Below are positions 43,890 to 52,268 of a stretch of DNA of 64,000 nucleotides, piece after piece (the stretch's first letter is position 1; each line of letters begins with the position of its first letter). The notes beneath the pieces were generated by a model. It saw nothing but the letters and a program-made list of their open reading frames with translations. It did no database searches and was not told the origin of the DNA. Both the position numbers and the translations under genes were made by a program. This stretch comes from Clostridia bacterium (GTDB lineage Bacteria; Bacillota_A; Clostridia; Oscillospirales; Acutalibacteraceae), in NCBI GenBank assembly GCA_017549665.1, contig JAFYUD010000092.1, positions 1 through 64,000 on the forward strand, written 5' to 3'.

Positions 43890-44099
43890 TTATGCTCTCA
43901 AATATCCAAACCCAGCACCATTATCAGCGCATTCACCGCCGTCAATGATAAAGATTTTCTTTCTCTGCGGTTTCTGCTCGTAGATAGATTTAATGGTAAT
44001 GGTCTTTTCGGTTCTCTTAATGACTTCAACCGTTTCAAATAAGTTATGGTCATTAAAGCAGCGGGAAGAATAAGTTTTACCAACCTCAAATTTTTTCAT
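43890..44099 (-). CDS. First early-operon protein, unknown
   Basis: 69 residues from ATG 44099 with AAGGCGAGG upstream. Starts KKFEVGKTYSSRCFNDHNLFETVEVIKRTEKTITI, a small beta-barrel-like pattern seen in short phage proteins, and ends in a Gly-rich turn. It is the first gene behind the strong leftward promoter and so should be made at once on induction. Family not recognised. Confidence 0.65.
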   Translation of the reverse strand: MKKFEVGKTYSSRCFNDHNLFETVEVIKRTEKTITIKSIYEQKPQRKKIFIIDGGECADNGAGFGYLRA

Positions 44100-44132
44100 T
44101 GTGATTACCTCGCCTTTCGTTGTTGTAACCAC

Positions 44133-44161
44133 ATTATAAACGATTTCGTTTTATTTGTCAA
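44133..44161 (-). promoter_or_regulatory. Strong leftward early promoter
   Basis: Consensus TTGACA (44161-44156), 17-base spacer, TATAAT (44138-44133). It drives the early genes from 44099 leftward and faces away from the repressor promoter at 44241-44269, as in a lambda-like switch. Confidence 0.85.
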
Positions 44162-44240
44162 CACCATTTTGAGAAAAATTTTAAAATATTTTCGTTTTCT
44201 TCCATCGTTCAGTTTTAAATTTTTATTTTCAATGGTTTTA

Positions 44241-44269
44241 TTGACTTTCAAAAAGGAATATGTTATACT
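44241..44269 (+). promoter_or_regulatory. Promoter of the lysogeny module
   Basis: TTGACT (44241-44246), 17-base spacer, TATACT (44264-44269) on the + strand. The ~170-base leader that follows holds AAAGCC/GGCTTT (44319-44338) and ATGAGT/ACTCAT dyads that may be operators or RNA folds. Confidence 0.8.
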
Positions 44270-44446
44270 GTTTTATAGTAAATGAGTTACCACAGCCGAA
44301 ATATAAAACTATACCGTTAAAGCCATTTAAACGGCTTTAAAATCGTTTTAAATTTTGGGTATATAAACACTCATTAAATTATTGAAAATTGATTCTGGGG
44401 CATTGTAGAGCCTCATAGAGCCTTTAAAACATCGGGAGGATATAAA

Positions 44447-45013
44447 ATGCAATTTAAAATCAATGATAGATTGTATGACCTTAATTCTTTAACGCCTGAC
44501 GGGGATGACAAAATCACATATCATTTAATAAAACTGCTGATTCAAGAGGCAGATTCAGACTTATCCAAAACAACCCGCAAATTTAACAAACTATTCCCGG
44601 ATGAAAAAACCACATCCCAAAATTTAAGCAATAAACTATATAGAGACTCTTTGAGGGTCACACAGTTTTTAAAATTGCTTTCTGCTCTGGGTTATACATT
44701 ATCCTTCGATATTGTCAAAGATGATTTTGCAAAAGTAGAAGATACCCAGCCAATAACACCCGCCATCAAAGATGATAGAAAATTTAGCGATTTACTTATT
44801 GAGGGTTACGCCGATTGCAAGAGCATCAATTTTGATAGTATCATCATTGCCGGTGCAAGAGCATCAGAGGCGGCGCAATGGATAGCAGAAAATTTAGATA
44901 CTTTTAAGGAAATGGACGAAACACAAGAAATTATGTTATTGATTGCTGCGAACCGTGAATTTAAAGTGAATTGCAAGCCGGTTGCTGAAGGTAGAAATTT
45001 CAAAATGATGTAA
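44447..45013 (+). CDS. Putative phage repressor / HTH regulator
   Basis: 188 residues, GGGAGG before ATG. Residues 30-90 include SKTTRKFNKLFPDEKTTSQNLSNKLYRDSLRVTQFLKLLSALGYTLSF, cited here in parts: TTSQNLSNKLYRD and LSALGYTLSF fit a helix-turn-helix module of small phage regulators. The C-terminal part is helical and acidic with no peptidase motif. Divergent from the early operon, first gene of the lysogeny module and so the best candidate for the immunity repressor. Confidence 0.65.
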   Translation: MQFKINDRLYDLNSLTPDGDDKITYHLIKLLIQEADSDLSKTTRKFNKLFPDEKTTSQNLSNKLYRDSLRVTQFLKLLSALGYTLSFDIVKDDFAKVEDTQPITPAIKDDRKFSDLLIEGYADCKSINFDSIIIAGARASEAAQWIAENLDTFKEMDETQEIMLLIAANREFKVNCKPVAEGRNFKMM

Positions 45014-45018
45014 TATTT

Positions 45019-45057
45019 TTAGGGTATAACGCTTATGTTATGCCCTAATTTATTTTT
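45019..45057 (+). terminator. Terminator after the repressor gene
   Basis: 12-bp stem TTAGGGTATAAC/GTTATGCCCTAA (one G-U) followed by TTTATTTTT. It separates the repressor from the cargo genes. Confidence 0.85.
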
Positions 45058-45072
45058 AGGAGGTTTATTCAA

Positions 45073-45395
45073 ATGATTATCACGAGCAATTACACCATCT
45101 ATAAAAAAGGGGCATACACTACATATTAAATAATGATATTCCGCTTTGTCCCCTCTGTAATGGCACTGTAAGAGCCAGAGACAGCCGCCAAAGGCTTGTT
45201 AAGGATTCGGCAGGGTCTTTATATATCTTTCAATTACGGCGGTTTAAATGCCGTTTATGCGGTTCTATTCACCTTGAATTACCAGACTGCATACAACCAC
45301 AAAAGCACTATTTCCGGCTAACCATTGAAAAAGCAAAGGAAGATAAAAAAATATGTGCTGCGGATGACAGCACAATAAGACGATGGAAAAAATAA
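45073..45395 (+). pseudogene. DUF6431-like zinc-finger protein split by a -1 frameshift
   Basis: ATG 45073 follows AGGAGG and reads MIITSNYTIYKKGAYTTY then stops. The -1 frame continues for about 90 residues with LCPLCNGTVRARDSRQRLV, LRRFKCRLCGSIHLELPD and DDSTIRRW, the pattern of DUF6431 proteins found with mobile elements. Switching at the A6 run (45103-45108, followed by GGGG) would join the two parts. Either a mutation broke the gene or programmed slippage at this A/G run makes the full product, as in many insertion sequences. Confidence 0.65.
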
Positions 45396-45432
45396 TATAC
45401 ACCCGTTTTGCCTTTTCGCCCTCATTCCCTTT

Positions 45433-45990
45433 ATGCTAAAATCTGAATGCAGATTATTAAAGGGGGTGGGGGCATTTTCTACCAATAAGCCAGAGCCAAA
45501 AGAAAGGAAGCGGAAAAAGATGATTATAATGATATTGCTATTAGTCATCCTTATTATCCTTGTATTACTGCTTTTCAAGTGTTGCAGTAATAGAGGGATA
45601 ACGCCACCACCTTCAGACAGCACAAGCACAACCACATCAGAGCCAGAAAAAACACTTGACTTTATACCGGCTGGGGAAGAAGGCAGAATCACAATACCGG
45701 GTTATGCCGGAATTTATCTTAAAGCCGGTACGAACCAACAAACGGTTGATTTTCACAATCCAGAAACAAACGATTGTTATTTTAAAATCTCTCTTTATTT
45801 ATCCAATGACTTTTTATTATATGAAAGTGATTTGATAAAGCCGGGTGAACATATAACCAACATAACAATCAATCAGAAATTGCAAAAAGGGATTTACAAA
45901 AACTGTTTGTTGGTTTATCAATGCTATTCGCTTGACAGTCAAAAGCAGTTAAACGGCAGCACACAAAACATTGAAATCAATTCAAGATGA
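45433..45990 (+). CDS. Membrane-anchored lipoprotein-like cargo protein, unknown
   Basis: 185 residues if ATG 45433 is used; GTG 45466 and ATG 45520 (AAGGAAG nine bases upstream) are alternatives. A basic segment (KERKRKK) precedes a single membrane helix (MIIMILLLVILIILVLLLF), so the C-terminal ~115 residues face outward. That part is beta-rich (ITIPGYAGIYLKAGTNQQTV, DCYFKISLYLSND, YQCYSLDSQKQLNGS). Similar proteins occur with secreted partners on gut Firmicutes elements. Likely expressed in the lysogen. Function unknown. Confidence 0.7.
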   Translation: MLKSECRLLKGVGAFSTNKPEPKERKRKKMIIMILLLVILIILVLLLFKCCSNRGITPPPSDSTSTTTSEPEKTLDFIPAGEEGRITIPGYAGIYLKAGTNQQTVDFHNPETNDCYFKISLYLSNDFLLYESDLIKPGEHITNITINQKLQKGIYKNCLLVYQCYSLDSQKQLNGSTQNIEINSR

Positions 45991-46008
45991 AAGAGGTAAA
46001 AAAACACT

Positions 46009-46521
46009 ATGAAAAAAATTATAGCACTTGTTTTGTCCCTTGTTTTAATGCTGGGGACGGCTACAACCGCATTTGCAGCGGATGAGCCATATCAAGGAAT
46101 GGGAGAAACACAAGTAACCGCCTATTCTTACGGCACGTTTTATTTTTCAATTCCTGAAACGGTTGAATTTACAAAGATGGTAAACAATGAATGTAGAATT
46201 CAAATCGGGGAATATGATATTGATACAACGGATGCAATTTGTGTATCAATCGGTAATTTTAATTCTGATGGTTGTATTACTTTGAACCACAACACAAAAG
46301 AAGATGTTACCGCCAATTTGATGATTTACAAAGATTATGAAATGACAAATCAACATACCGATTCTGCAAGTCCTTTATTTACTATCTCATATGACGAACT
46401 CGAATCAAATATTTATGATGAGTACACTTTTTACGCACGATTAGACCCAAATGCAAAAGCGGGTTATTATTCCGGTGTAATTCAATTTTACTTTAACATA
46501 ATGCAAGGCGCATTTGCCTAA
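46009..46521 (+). CDS. Secreted cargo protein, unknown
   Basis: 170 residues with a clear signal peptide (MKKIIALVLSLVLMLGTATTAFA, cut before ADE). The mature part is beta-rich: TFYFSIPETVEF, ICVSIGNFNSDGCITL, and GYYSGVIQFYFNI at the end, like an adhesin or pilin-type sandwich. It lies 18 bases after the membrane-anchored gene with which it is probably co-expressed. A lysogenic-conversion surface protein is the inference. Confidence 0.75.
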   Translation: MKKIIALVLSLVLMLGTATTAFAADEPYQGMGETQVTAYSYGTFYFSIPETVEFTKMVNNECRIQIGEYDIDTTDAICVSIGNFNSDGCITLNHNTKEDVTANLMIYKDYEMTNQHTDSASPLFTISYDELESNIYDEYTFYARLDPNAKAGYYSGVIQFYFNIMQGAFA

Positions 46522-46536
46522 TTAAAAATAAAAATT

Positions 46537-46573
46537 GCTCCCTGTCCTTTGCCGGATGGGGAGCATATTTTTT
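46537..46573 (+). terminator. Terminator of the lysogeny cargo genes
   Basis: Stem GCTCCC/GGGGAGC followed by ATATTTTTTT on the + strand, 16 bases beyond the secreted-protein stop. Confidence 0.85.
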
Positions 46574-46629
46574 TGACCTTTTAGAGAGTAGCAAGAATAT
46601 AAACTAAAATCATCTTGTCACAAAATCGC

Positions 46630-46642
46630 TGTGACAAACTCA
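46630..46642. repeat. Right copy of the 13-bp repeat TGTGACAAACTCA
   Basis: Identical to 13931-13943. Alternative att core or integrase arm site. Confidence 0.5.
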
Positions 46643-46655
46643 TTTTAATCTACAT

Positions 46656-46691
46656 ATAAAAAACACCGCCACTTGTTAAAGTAGCGATGTT
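46656..46691 (-). terminator. Terminator blocking read-through from lysS
   Basis: AACACCGCCACT/AGTAGCGATGTT (12 positions with G-U pairs) followed by TTTTTT on the - strand. It would stop lysS transcription from entering the prophage in antisense to the cargo genes. Confidence 0.75.
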
Positions 46692-46828
46692 TATATGCTT
46701 GATATTCTCTTATTCGGTCATTGTGTGGTATTTTCCTGTGGTCAAATGTGACAAATCATTGATAGATTTATGATAAATTCGATTTGTGATATGCGAAAAC
46801 CACCATATATTGTGTCACATCTTACCGC

Positions 46829-46840
46829 AAAACACTATAT
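46829..46840. repeat. Candidate attR core (12-bp direct repeat)
   Basis: AAAACACTATAT, identical to 13175-13186, 11 bases from the lysS stop codon. Confidence 0.45.
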
Positions 46841-46851
46841 ATTGTGTTTGC

Positions 46852-48360
46852 TTAATCTAACGGCTTCATCGTGGGGAAAAGGAGGACATCTCTGATAGCT
46901 GCTGAATCTGTAAGGAGCATACACATTCTGTCGATACCGAAACCGATACCGCCTGTGGGTGCCATACCGTATTCAAGAGCTGTCATAAAGTCTTCGTCTG
47001 TTGTGTTTGCCTCGTCATCGCCTGCAGCGAGCTGAGCTTCCTGAGCCTTGAATCGTTCTCTCTGGTCGATGGGGTCGTTAAGCTCTGAGTAAGCATTTGC
47101 CATTTCCCAGCCGTTCATGAAGAACTCAAAACGTTCAACGTAATCGGGATTTTCGGGCTTTCTCTTTGTAAGAGGAGAAATCTCAACGGGATGATCCATA
47201 AGGAATGTGGGCTGAATGAGATGATGCTCAACAAATTCTTCAAAGAAGAGGTTGAGGATGTCGCCCTTTGTATGTCTGTCTTCAAATTCAACGTGTTTTT
47301 CTTTTGCAAGAGCCTTTGCTTCTTCATCAGACTTGATTTCGTTGAAATCAACACCTGCATACTTCTTGACAGCATCAAGCATTGTGATTCTCTCAAAGGG
47401 TTTGCCGAGGTCCATTTCAACACCGTTGTAGACAATCTTTGTTGTGCCGAGAACAGCCTGAGCAACGTGACGGTAGAGGTTTTCTGTAAGGTCCATCATA
47501 CCGTGGTAATCTGTATATGCCTGATAGAGTTCCATAAGAGTGAACTCGGGATTGTGTCTTGTATCAAGACCTTCGTTACGGAAAACACGACCGATTTCGT
47601 AAACTCTTTCCATACCGCCGACAATAAGACGCTTGAGGTAAAGTTCAAGTGAAATTCTGAGCTTGAGGTCTTCATCAAGAGCATTGAAATGTGTTTCAAA
47701 GGGTCTTGCAGCAGCACCGCCCGCATTTGAAACAAGCATAGGTGTTTCAACCTCGATAAAGCCCTGTGAGTCAAGATATCTTCTGATTTCTCTGATGATA
47801 AGAGAACGCTTGATAAAGGTATCCTTTACATCGGGGTTCATAATAAGGTCAAGATAACGCTGACGGTATCTTGTTTCTGTATTTGTAAGTCCGTGATACT
47901 TCTCGGGAAGAGGAAGAAGTGACTTTGTAAGGAGTTTGACTGATTTAGCATGAACTGAAATCTCGCCTGTCTTTGTTTTAAAAACAAAACCTTTGACTTC
48001 AACAATATCACCAATGTCATATTTCTTGAAATCAGCATATTCTTCTTCGCCTATGTCATCACGTCTGACATAAACCTGCATTTTGCCTTCACGGTCATGA
48101 ATATTCATGAAACTTGCTTTACCCATGGGGCGTTTTGTCATGATTCTGCCGCAGATAGAAACATCCTGATTTTCAAGTTCATCAAATTTTTCAATGATTT
48201 CGGTGCTGTGATAATCCTGCTGGGCAAGAGTCACCTGAAACGGGTCTTTACCTGCTTCCTGAAGTGCTGTAAGCTTATCAACACGGATTTGTCTGAGTTC
48301 ATTGACACTCTGTTCAGGTGCTTCGGTTTCAGCAGCCTGATTCTTGATTTCGTCTGCCAT
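46852..48360 (-). CDS. lysS: Lysyl-tRNA synthetase (class II)
   Basis: 502 residues. N-terminal OB fold for the anticodon (VSICGRIMTKRPMGKASFMNIHD), then class II motif 1-like (YLDSQGFIEVETPML), motif 2 (RVYEIGRVFRNEG.D..HNPEFTLMELY) and motif 3 (GIGFGIDRMCMLL). It charges tRNA-Lys. Full length, ending RDVLLFPTMKP as usual, so the adjacent prophage has not harmed it. It lies 27 bases behind greA and is likely transcribed from the greA promoter. Confidence 0.97.
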   Translation of the reverse strand: MADEIKNQAAETEAPEQSVNELRQIRVDKLTALQEAGKDPFQVTLAQQDYHSTEIIEKFDELENQDVSICGRIMTKRPMGKASFMNIHDREGKMQVYVRRDDIGEEEYADFKKYDIGDIVEVKGFVFKTKTGEISVHAKSVKLLTKSLLPLPEKYHGLTNTETRYRQRYLDLIMNPDVKDTFIKRSLIIREIRRYLDSQGFIEVETPMLVSNAGGAAARPFETHFNALDEDLKLRISLELYLKRLIVGGMERVYEIGRVFRNEGLDTRHNPEFTLMELYQAYTDYHGMMDLTENLYRHVAQAVLGTTKIVYNGVEMDLGKPFERITMLDAVKKYAGVDFNEIKSDEEAKALAKEKHVEFEDRHTKGDILNLFFEEFVEHHLIQPTFLMDHPVEISPLTKRKPENPDYVERFEFFMNGWEMANAYSELNDPIDQRERFKAQEAQLAAGDDEANTTDEDFMTALEYGMAPTGGIGFGIDRMCMLLTDSAAIRDVLLFPTMKPLD

Positions 48361-48387
48361 TTTTATGCTCCTTAAATCTATAGTGAA

Positions 48388-48861
48388 TTACTTTGAAATT
48401 TCTCTGATTTCAAGAGTGATAACTCCGCCGGGAGTTTCAACATCAACAACATCGCCAACCTTGTGACCGAGAAGGCCTTTGCCGATGGGTGATTCATCAG
48501 AAAGCTTGTTTTCGAGAGGATCTGCCTGAGGGAAACCTACGATCTGATATTTTACTTCTTCATTGAATTCCTTATCGAACACTTTTACAAAAGAGCCGAT
48601 GTGAACTGTGTCTGTTCCGAGTGCTGATTCATCAATGATTTTAACGTGCTGAAGTGTATATTCAAGTTCGGCTATGCTTGCTTCAAGTTTTGCCTGTTCT
48701 GATTTTGCTTCATCATATTCGCTGTTTTCGGAAAGGTCACCGAATGACTTTGCCTCTTTGATTTTTTCTGCGACTTCATGTCTTCTTGTTGTACGCATTT
48801 CAACAAGTTTCTCTTTTAATTCGTCAACAGCCGCCTGGGTTAAAAGAAATTCGTCTGCCAT
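48388..48861 (-). CDS. greA: Transcription elongation factor GreA
   Basis: 157 residues. N-terminal coiled coil with the acidic tip FGDLSENSEYDEAK and C-terminal domain SPIGKGLLGHKVGDVVDVETPGG. It enters the secondary channel of RNA polymerase and stimulates cleavage of backtracked RNA. Pairing with lysS is common in Firmicutes. Preceded by a consensus promoter. Confidence 0.97.
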   Translation of the reverse strand: MADEFLLTQAAVDELKEKLVEMRTTRRHEVAEKIKEAKSFGDLSENSEYDEAKSEQAKLEASIAELEYTLQHVKIIDESALGTDTVHIGSFVKVFDKEFNEEVKYQIVGFPQADPLENKLSDESPIGKGLLGHKVGDVVDVETPGGVITLEIREISK

Positions 48862-48905
48862 TTTATTTCATCCTTTCAGATACTTATATCTTTACATTAC
48901 AAGAT

Positions 48906-48934
48906 ATTATAACCAAAATATATTTATATGTCAA
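48906..48934 (-). promoter_or_regulatory. Promoter of greA-lysS
   Basis: TTGACA (48934-48929), 17-base spacer, TATAAT (48911-48906); 45 bases before the greA ATG and next to the end of the upstream gene. Confidence 0.85.
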
Positions 48935-48935
48935 G

Positions 48936-49760
48936 TTATACATAAAAAATTATGCTCTTATATCTGTCTGCACTTGCACAAATCCGGTTTTTCATATATT
49001 CAACAAGCTCCGTCACGGTAATTTCTTCATTATTTTCAATAAACGACAAGCAATAAGCCCTGGACAAACGCTTTTCAAAATTGAATTCATTGACAGCCGC
49101 AAGAAAAACATTTTCATCAATATACCCGGGGCACAGTTTTTTTATATCATCAAAACCTTCTGTCTTTGCAGGAATAAAACCTCTGCAAGCCGAAAACAGA
49201 AAACCCTTCCCTCTGTAATCAAAAGTATTATCCGTATCAATTATTATTGAATGACTTTCAGCATCCTTTATGCTGTCGGTTATAACAACACCTGCACCTA
49301 TTTCATCATAAACAGACTGAACCTGTGAAAAATAACGGTAATCATTTTTTGTTATTACAATCGTTTCGGCTGAATACCTTGCAATAAGAGGCAGAAGAAA
49401 TGCATATTGTCCTTTTTTATCATTTATGTAACACTTGGTTCTGAGGCCTGACAGATAAAGTTCTTTGATAATAATAGAAAGTGTGTTGAAAATAAGCATA
49501 TTGAAAAATTTTTCACCCGTAAACTTTTTTACAGAGCAATCATCACCGAATCTGATATTTTCTCCCGCAAGCACACGTGATGAATGCTTGCCTATAAATG
49601 CGGTAACTTCATCCCAGTCAACACCGTTTGCGGAATCATTCACATCAACAATATAAAATCTTTCACCGCCGTTTGTCCTGAATTCAGATACTTTACGGAC
49701 AGCTTTTCCTTTTTTTGTTTTCTTTTTTCCCGAACTTACAACATTGAGTATTACAAACAT
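48936..49760 (-). CDS. Protein of unknown function
   Basis: 274 residues. Starts MFVILNVVSSGKKKTKKGKAV, a basic patch, then alternating beta/alpha segments with VDWDEVTAFIGKHSSRVLAG and IVITKNDYRYFSQVQSVYDEIGAGVVITDS, suggesting a Rossmann-like domain without a recognised cofactor motif. No signal peptide or membrane segment. It is immediately upstream of the greA promoter and divergent from the GDPD-like operon. I do not recognise it. Confidence 0.75.
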   Translation of the reverse strand: MFVILNVVSSGKKKTKKGKAVRKVSEFRTNGGERFYIVDVNDSANGVDWDEVTAFIGKHSSRVLAGENIRFGDDCSVKKFTGEKFFNMLIFNTLSIIIKELYLSGLRTKCYINDKKGQYAFLLPLIARYSAETIVITKNDYRYFSQVQSVYDEIGAGVVITDSIKDAESHSIIIDTDNTFDYRGKGFLFSACRGFIPAKTEGFDDIKKLCPGYIDENVFLAAVNEFNFEKRLSRAYCLSFIENNEEITVTELVEYMKNRICASADRYKSIIFYV

Positions 49761-49872
49761 TTTTATCCCCCTCGGACATTACATCTGTAATATATATTGA
49801 GCATCTGCAGACATTATCACAAGAAAAATCGTTTAGTTATAATATTACTTTATATTATTTTTAATTTTAGTC

Positions 49873-49901
49873 TTGTTAAACTTTCTTATATATGATAAAA
49901 T
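49873..49901 (+). promoter_or_regulatory. Promoter of the GDPD-like/YhhN/ACT/UPF0210 operon
   Basis: TTGTTA (49873-49878), 17-base spacer, TAAAAT (49896-49901), 28 bases before ATG 49930. Confidence 0.6.
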
Positions 49902-49929
49902 AACTATAAATATACTAAAATGGGTGCGT

Positions 49930-51213
49930 ATGATGAAAAAAATCTTTTCCATTATTATTGCAATTATAATATTATTGTCTTTTCAGATTTTCGCTGATGC
50001 GCAGGTCAATATAGGTGCATTTACTGAGGCTTACAAAAATCCGAACGGTAAAACAATGATTGTTTCCGACAAAGGTGACATAACAACAGCTCCCGAAAAC
50101 TCACTTATGGCAATTCATAATGCAGAAAAAGCAGGGGCTGACATCATAAAAATTGATGTAAGAACAACTGCTGACGGTGTGCTTGTTCTTATGGCAGACG
50201 AAACAGTTGTAAGAACCTGCAACGGTTACGGTGAGAACACGGTAGTTTCCGAAATGACTTATGAAGAAATAAAACAGCTCAATCTTCTTGGGGGAAAAGG
50301 CGGTTACGGTGCAAAAAACACAACTCTTACAGTCCCCACGCTTGAAGAAGTATTTGATGACAGAAAGCTGTCATATCTTTCTTCCGCATCGGTTGAAACA
50401 AAACAGAAGTCACTCTTTATGCTTGACTTTGACTGGTCAATAAGAGATAAAATCAGCAATCTTGTTATTGAAAACAATATGGGCAACGAAGTCATTTTTT
50501 ATATTGACGATGCTGCTCCCGATGAAATCACCGCATGGAAAGAAACACTCCCCTTTGAACCTATGATTATGACATATTTCAAAGGAAACGTAATTTTTGC
50601 CGCAACGGCAAATGTTAAAAATGATGCTGAAATTGCAGACGGTATCCATCTTGCAACAAAAAATCCTTACGGCGTTATTTTCGGAGAAACCGTTCAGGAC
50701 ACAGCAAAGGAATCAGGCATCAGGACAATGGCTTCTGCTTCAAGACCCGAAATCTGCGGAACACAGATTCAGGATACGGAGGTCTGGTGGGATTATCTTA
50801 TCACTCAGGGATTCAATGTGATTATGACAGACCACGTAAAAGAGCTCAGAGCATACCTTGACGACTGCAACGAAAAAGAATGGTTTCTTGAAAAATACTT
50901 TTACGATACCATAGAAGGTTATTCACTCCCTGATTTCAATTCAGATAAGTTCCTCGATTACAAACGTGCATACAACAATGCGTATGATTATATCACAGAT
51001 GTAATCAATGACCACAGCTCTTCAAGAAGCGACATTGTAACCGCTGAATATGAAATAAAAAAAGCAATTGACGACATTCATGCAAACTACAATGCTCTGC
51101 AGGAAGGCACAGCGGGTATGACCGTTAATCCCCTGACAATTCTGCTTTCAACATTTGCAATCGCAATTGTAACTGTTGCTGAAATCTATGTTTATAAAAA
51201 GAAAAAGAAGTAA
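49930..51213 (+). CDS. Degenerate glycerophosphodiester phosphodiesterase-like surface protein
   Basis: 427 residues from ATG 49930. Signal peptide (residues 1-24), a GDPD-type TIM barrel, a helical linker and a C-terminal membrane helix with KKKKK end, so it is anchored outside the cell. The fold is recognisable by TAPENSLMAIHNAEKAGAD, TTADGVLVLMADETVVRTCNG and the C-terminal VIMTDHV. But the catalytic HR is D47-K48, the metal-binding E of ExD is K74, and the second His is A89. It is therefore probably not an active phosphodiesterase, perhaps a binding protein. Confidence 0.85.
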   Translation: MMKKIFSIIIAIIILLSFQIFADAQVNIGAFTEAYKNPNGKTMIVSDKGDITTAPENSLMAIHNAEKAGADIIKIDVRTTADGVLVLMADETVVRTCNGYGENTVVSEMTYEEIKQLNLLGGKGGYGAKNTTLTVPTLEEVFDDRKLSYLSSASVETKQKSLFMLDFDWSIRDKISNLVIENNMGNEVIFYIDDAAPDEITAWKETLPFEPMIMTYFKGNVIFAATANVKNDAEIADGIHLATKNPYGVIFGETVQDTAKESGIRTMASASRPEICGTQIQDTEVWWDYLITQGFNVIMTDHVKELRAYLDDCNEKEWFLEKYFYDTIEGYSLPDFNSDKFLDYKRAYNNAYDYITDVINDHSSSRSDIVTAEYEIKKAIDDIHANYNALQEGTAGMTVNPLTILLSTFAIAIVTVAEIYVYKKKKK

Positions 51214-51225
51214 AGGAGAACAGCT

Positions 51226-51969
51226 ATGGATAAAACATTATTTCTTACGCTGACAATCTGTGCATGTGTTATTGAAACAGTCTTCACTCCGTTTTTTCTT
51301 CATTACCAGAGACCCGGCATATGCCTTAAATCATTTATCTGTAAAATGATTTGTGCCAGCATGTTTCTTACAGTCGGCATTCTTGCATATGTATACACAA
51401 GAAACACATCGGAATTTGCAAAATTCCTTCTTATCGGTCTTGCATCATCGTGGTTCGGTGATATGTTCCTTCATATGAAGCAAGGCTGCAAAGTAACATT
51501 CGGAATCGGTATGGCATTCTTTGCCGCTGCCCACGTGTTGTACCTTGTTGCTTATTCAAAGGCGACAAATCTCTACTTCCCCGACAGAAGCTTCTTCACA
51601 CTTCCCGAAGTTATTTTTGCAATTACGGTAGTTGTTGTTTTCTACTTTATTTACAAAGGCAAGGGACAGATAAATTTTGCAAGTCCCATTATGTCTGCTT
51701 TTGTAATTTACGGGCTTATACTCGTGACAATGTTTGTAAAAGCCGTATCATTCGGTGCACAGTACATAGCTGCAGGCAACTCTGTTTTCGGCGGACTTTG
51801 TCTTGCATTCGGAGGAACACTTTTCTTCTCCTCAGACCTTACACTCGTTCTTCTCATGTTCAATGAAAAAATGAAGAAGAACCACAGACTCAAGGATTAC
51901 AACATCGGTTCGTATTTCCTCGGTCAGACACTTCTCGCACTTTCAGTCCTTTCAATAGGACTTATATAA
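51226..51969 (+). CDS. YhhN-family membrane protein (lysoplasmalogenase-like)
   Basis: 247 residues with about eight membrane segments. Family marks are KMICASMFLTVGILAY, SSWFGDMFLHM, FAAAHVLYLVAYS and GGTLFFSSDLTLVL. Members of YhhN/TMEM86 cleave the vinyl-ether bond of lysoplasmalogens. Two YhhN genes in this window (see 63077) each lie near a GDPD-type gene, which fits ether-lipid turnover. Separated from the GDPD-like gene by 12 bases. Confidence 0.85.
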   Translation: MDKTLFLTLTICACVIETVFTPFFLHYQRPGICLKSFICKMICASMFLTVGILAYVYTRNTSEFAKFLLIGLASSWFGDMFLHMKQGCKVTFGIGMAFFAAAHVLYLVAYSKATNLYFPDRSFFTLPEVIFAITVVVVFYFIYKGKGQINFASPIMSAFVIYGLILVTMFVKAVSFGAQYIAAGNSVFGGLCLAFGGTLFFSSDLTLVLLMFNEKMKKNHRLKDYNIGSYFLGQTLLALSVLSIGLI

Positions 51970-51987
51970 TATCGGAGGCTAAAAACA

Positions 51988-52257
51988 ATGAGAGCAATTA
52001 TTTCAGTTATCGGTAAAGATACAGTCGGTATTCTTGCGGCTGTTTCCGCAAAATGTGCAGATTACAATATCAATATTCTTGATGTAACACAGTCTGTTCT
52101 TCAGGATATGTTTGTAATGGTTATGATGGCAGATATTTCAGGTATCAACTGCGATTTTGCAAAGTTTGTTGATGAAATGTCAGCCCTCGGCAACGAAAAA
52201 AATCTTTCAATTAGAGCAATGCACGAAGACATCTTCAATGCAATGCATAACATCTGA
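51988..52257 (+). CDS. ACT domain protein (UPF0237)
   Basis: 89 residues, a single ACT domain (RAIISVIGKDTVGILAAVSAKCADYNINILDVTQSVL). ACT domains sense amino acids. It pairs with the UPF0210 gene downstream throughout Firmicutes. The stop is 12 bases from the next start. Confidence 0.93.
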   Translation: MRAIISVIGKDTVGILAAVSAKCADYNINILDVTQSVLQDMFVMVMMADISGINCDFAKFVDEMSALGNEKNLSIRAMHEDIFNAMHNI

Positions 52258-52268
52258 GGTGACGGACA

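Larger units (their letters stand above)
46522..46851. other. Right prophage end and attachment region
   Basis: No gene. Contains a + strand terminator (46537-46573), TGTGACA repeats (46614 inverted, 46630, 46748, 46813), a - strand terminator (46656-46691) and the candidate attR core at 46829. Confidence 0.65.
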
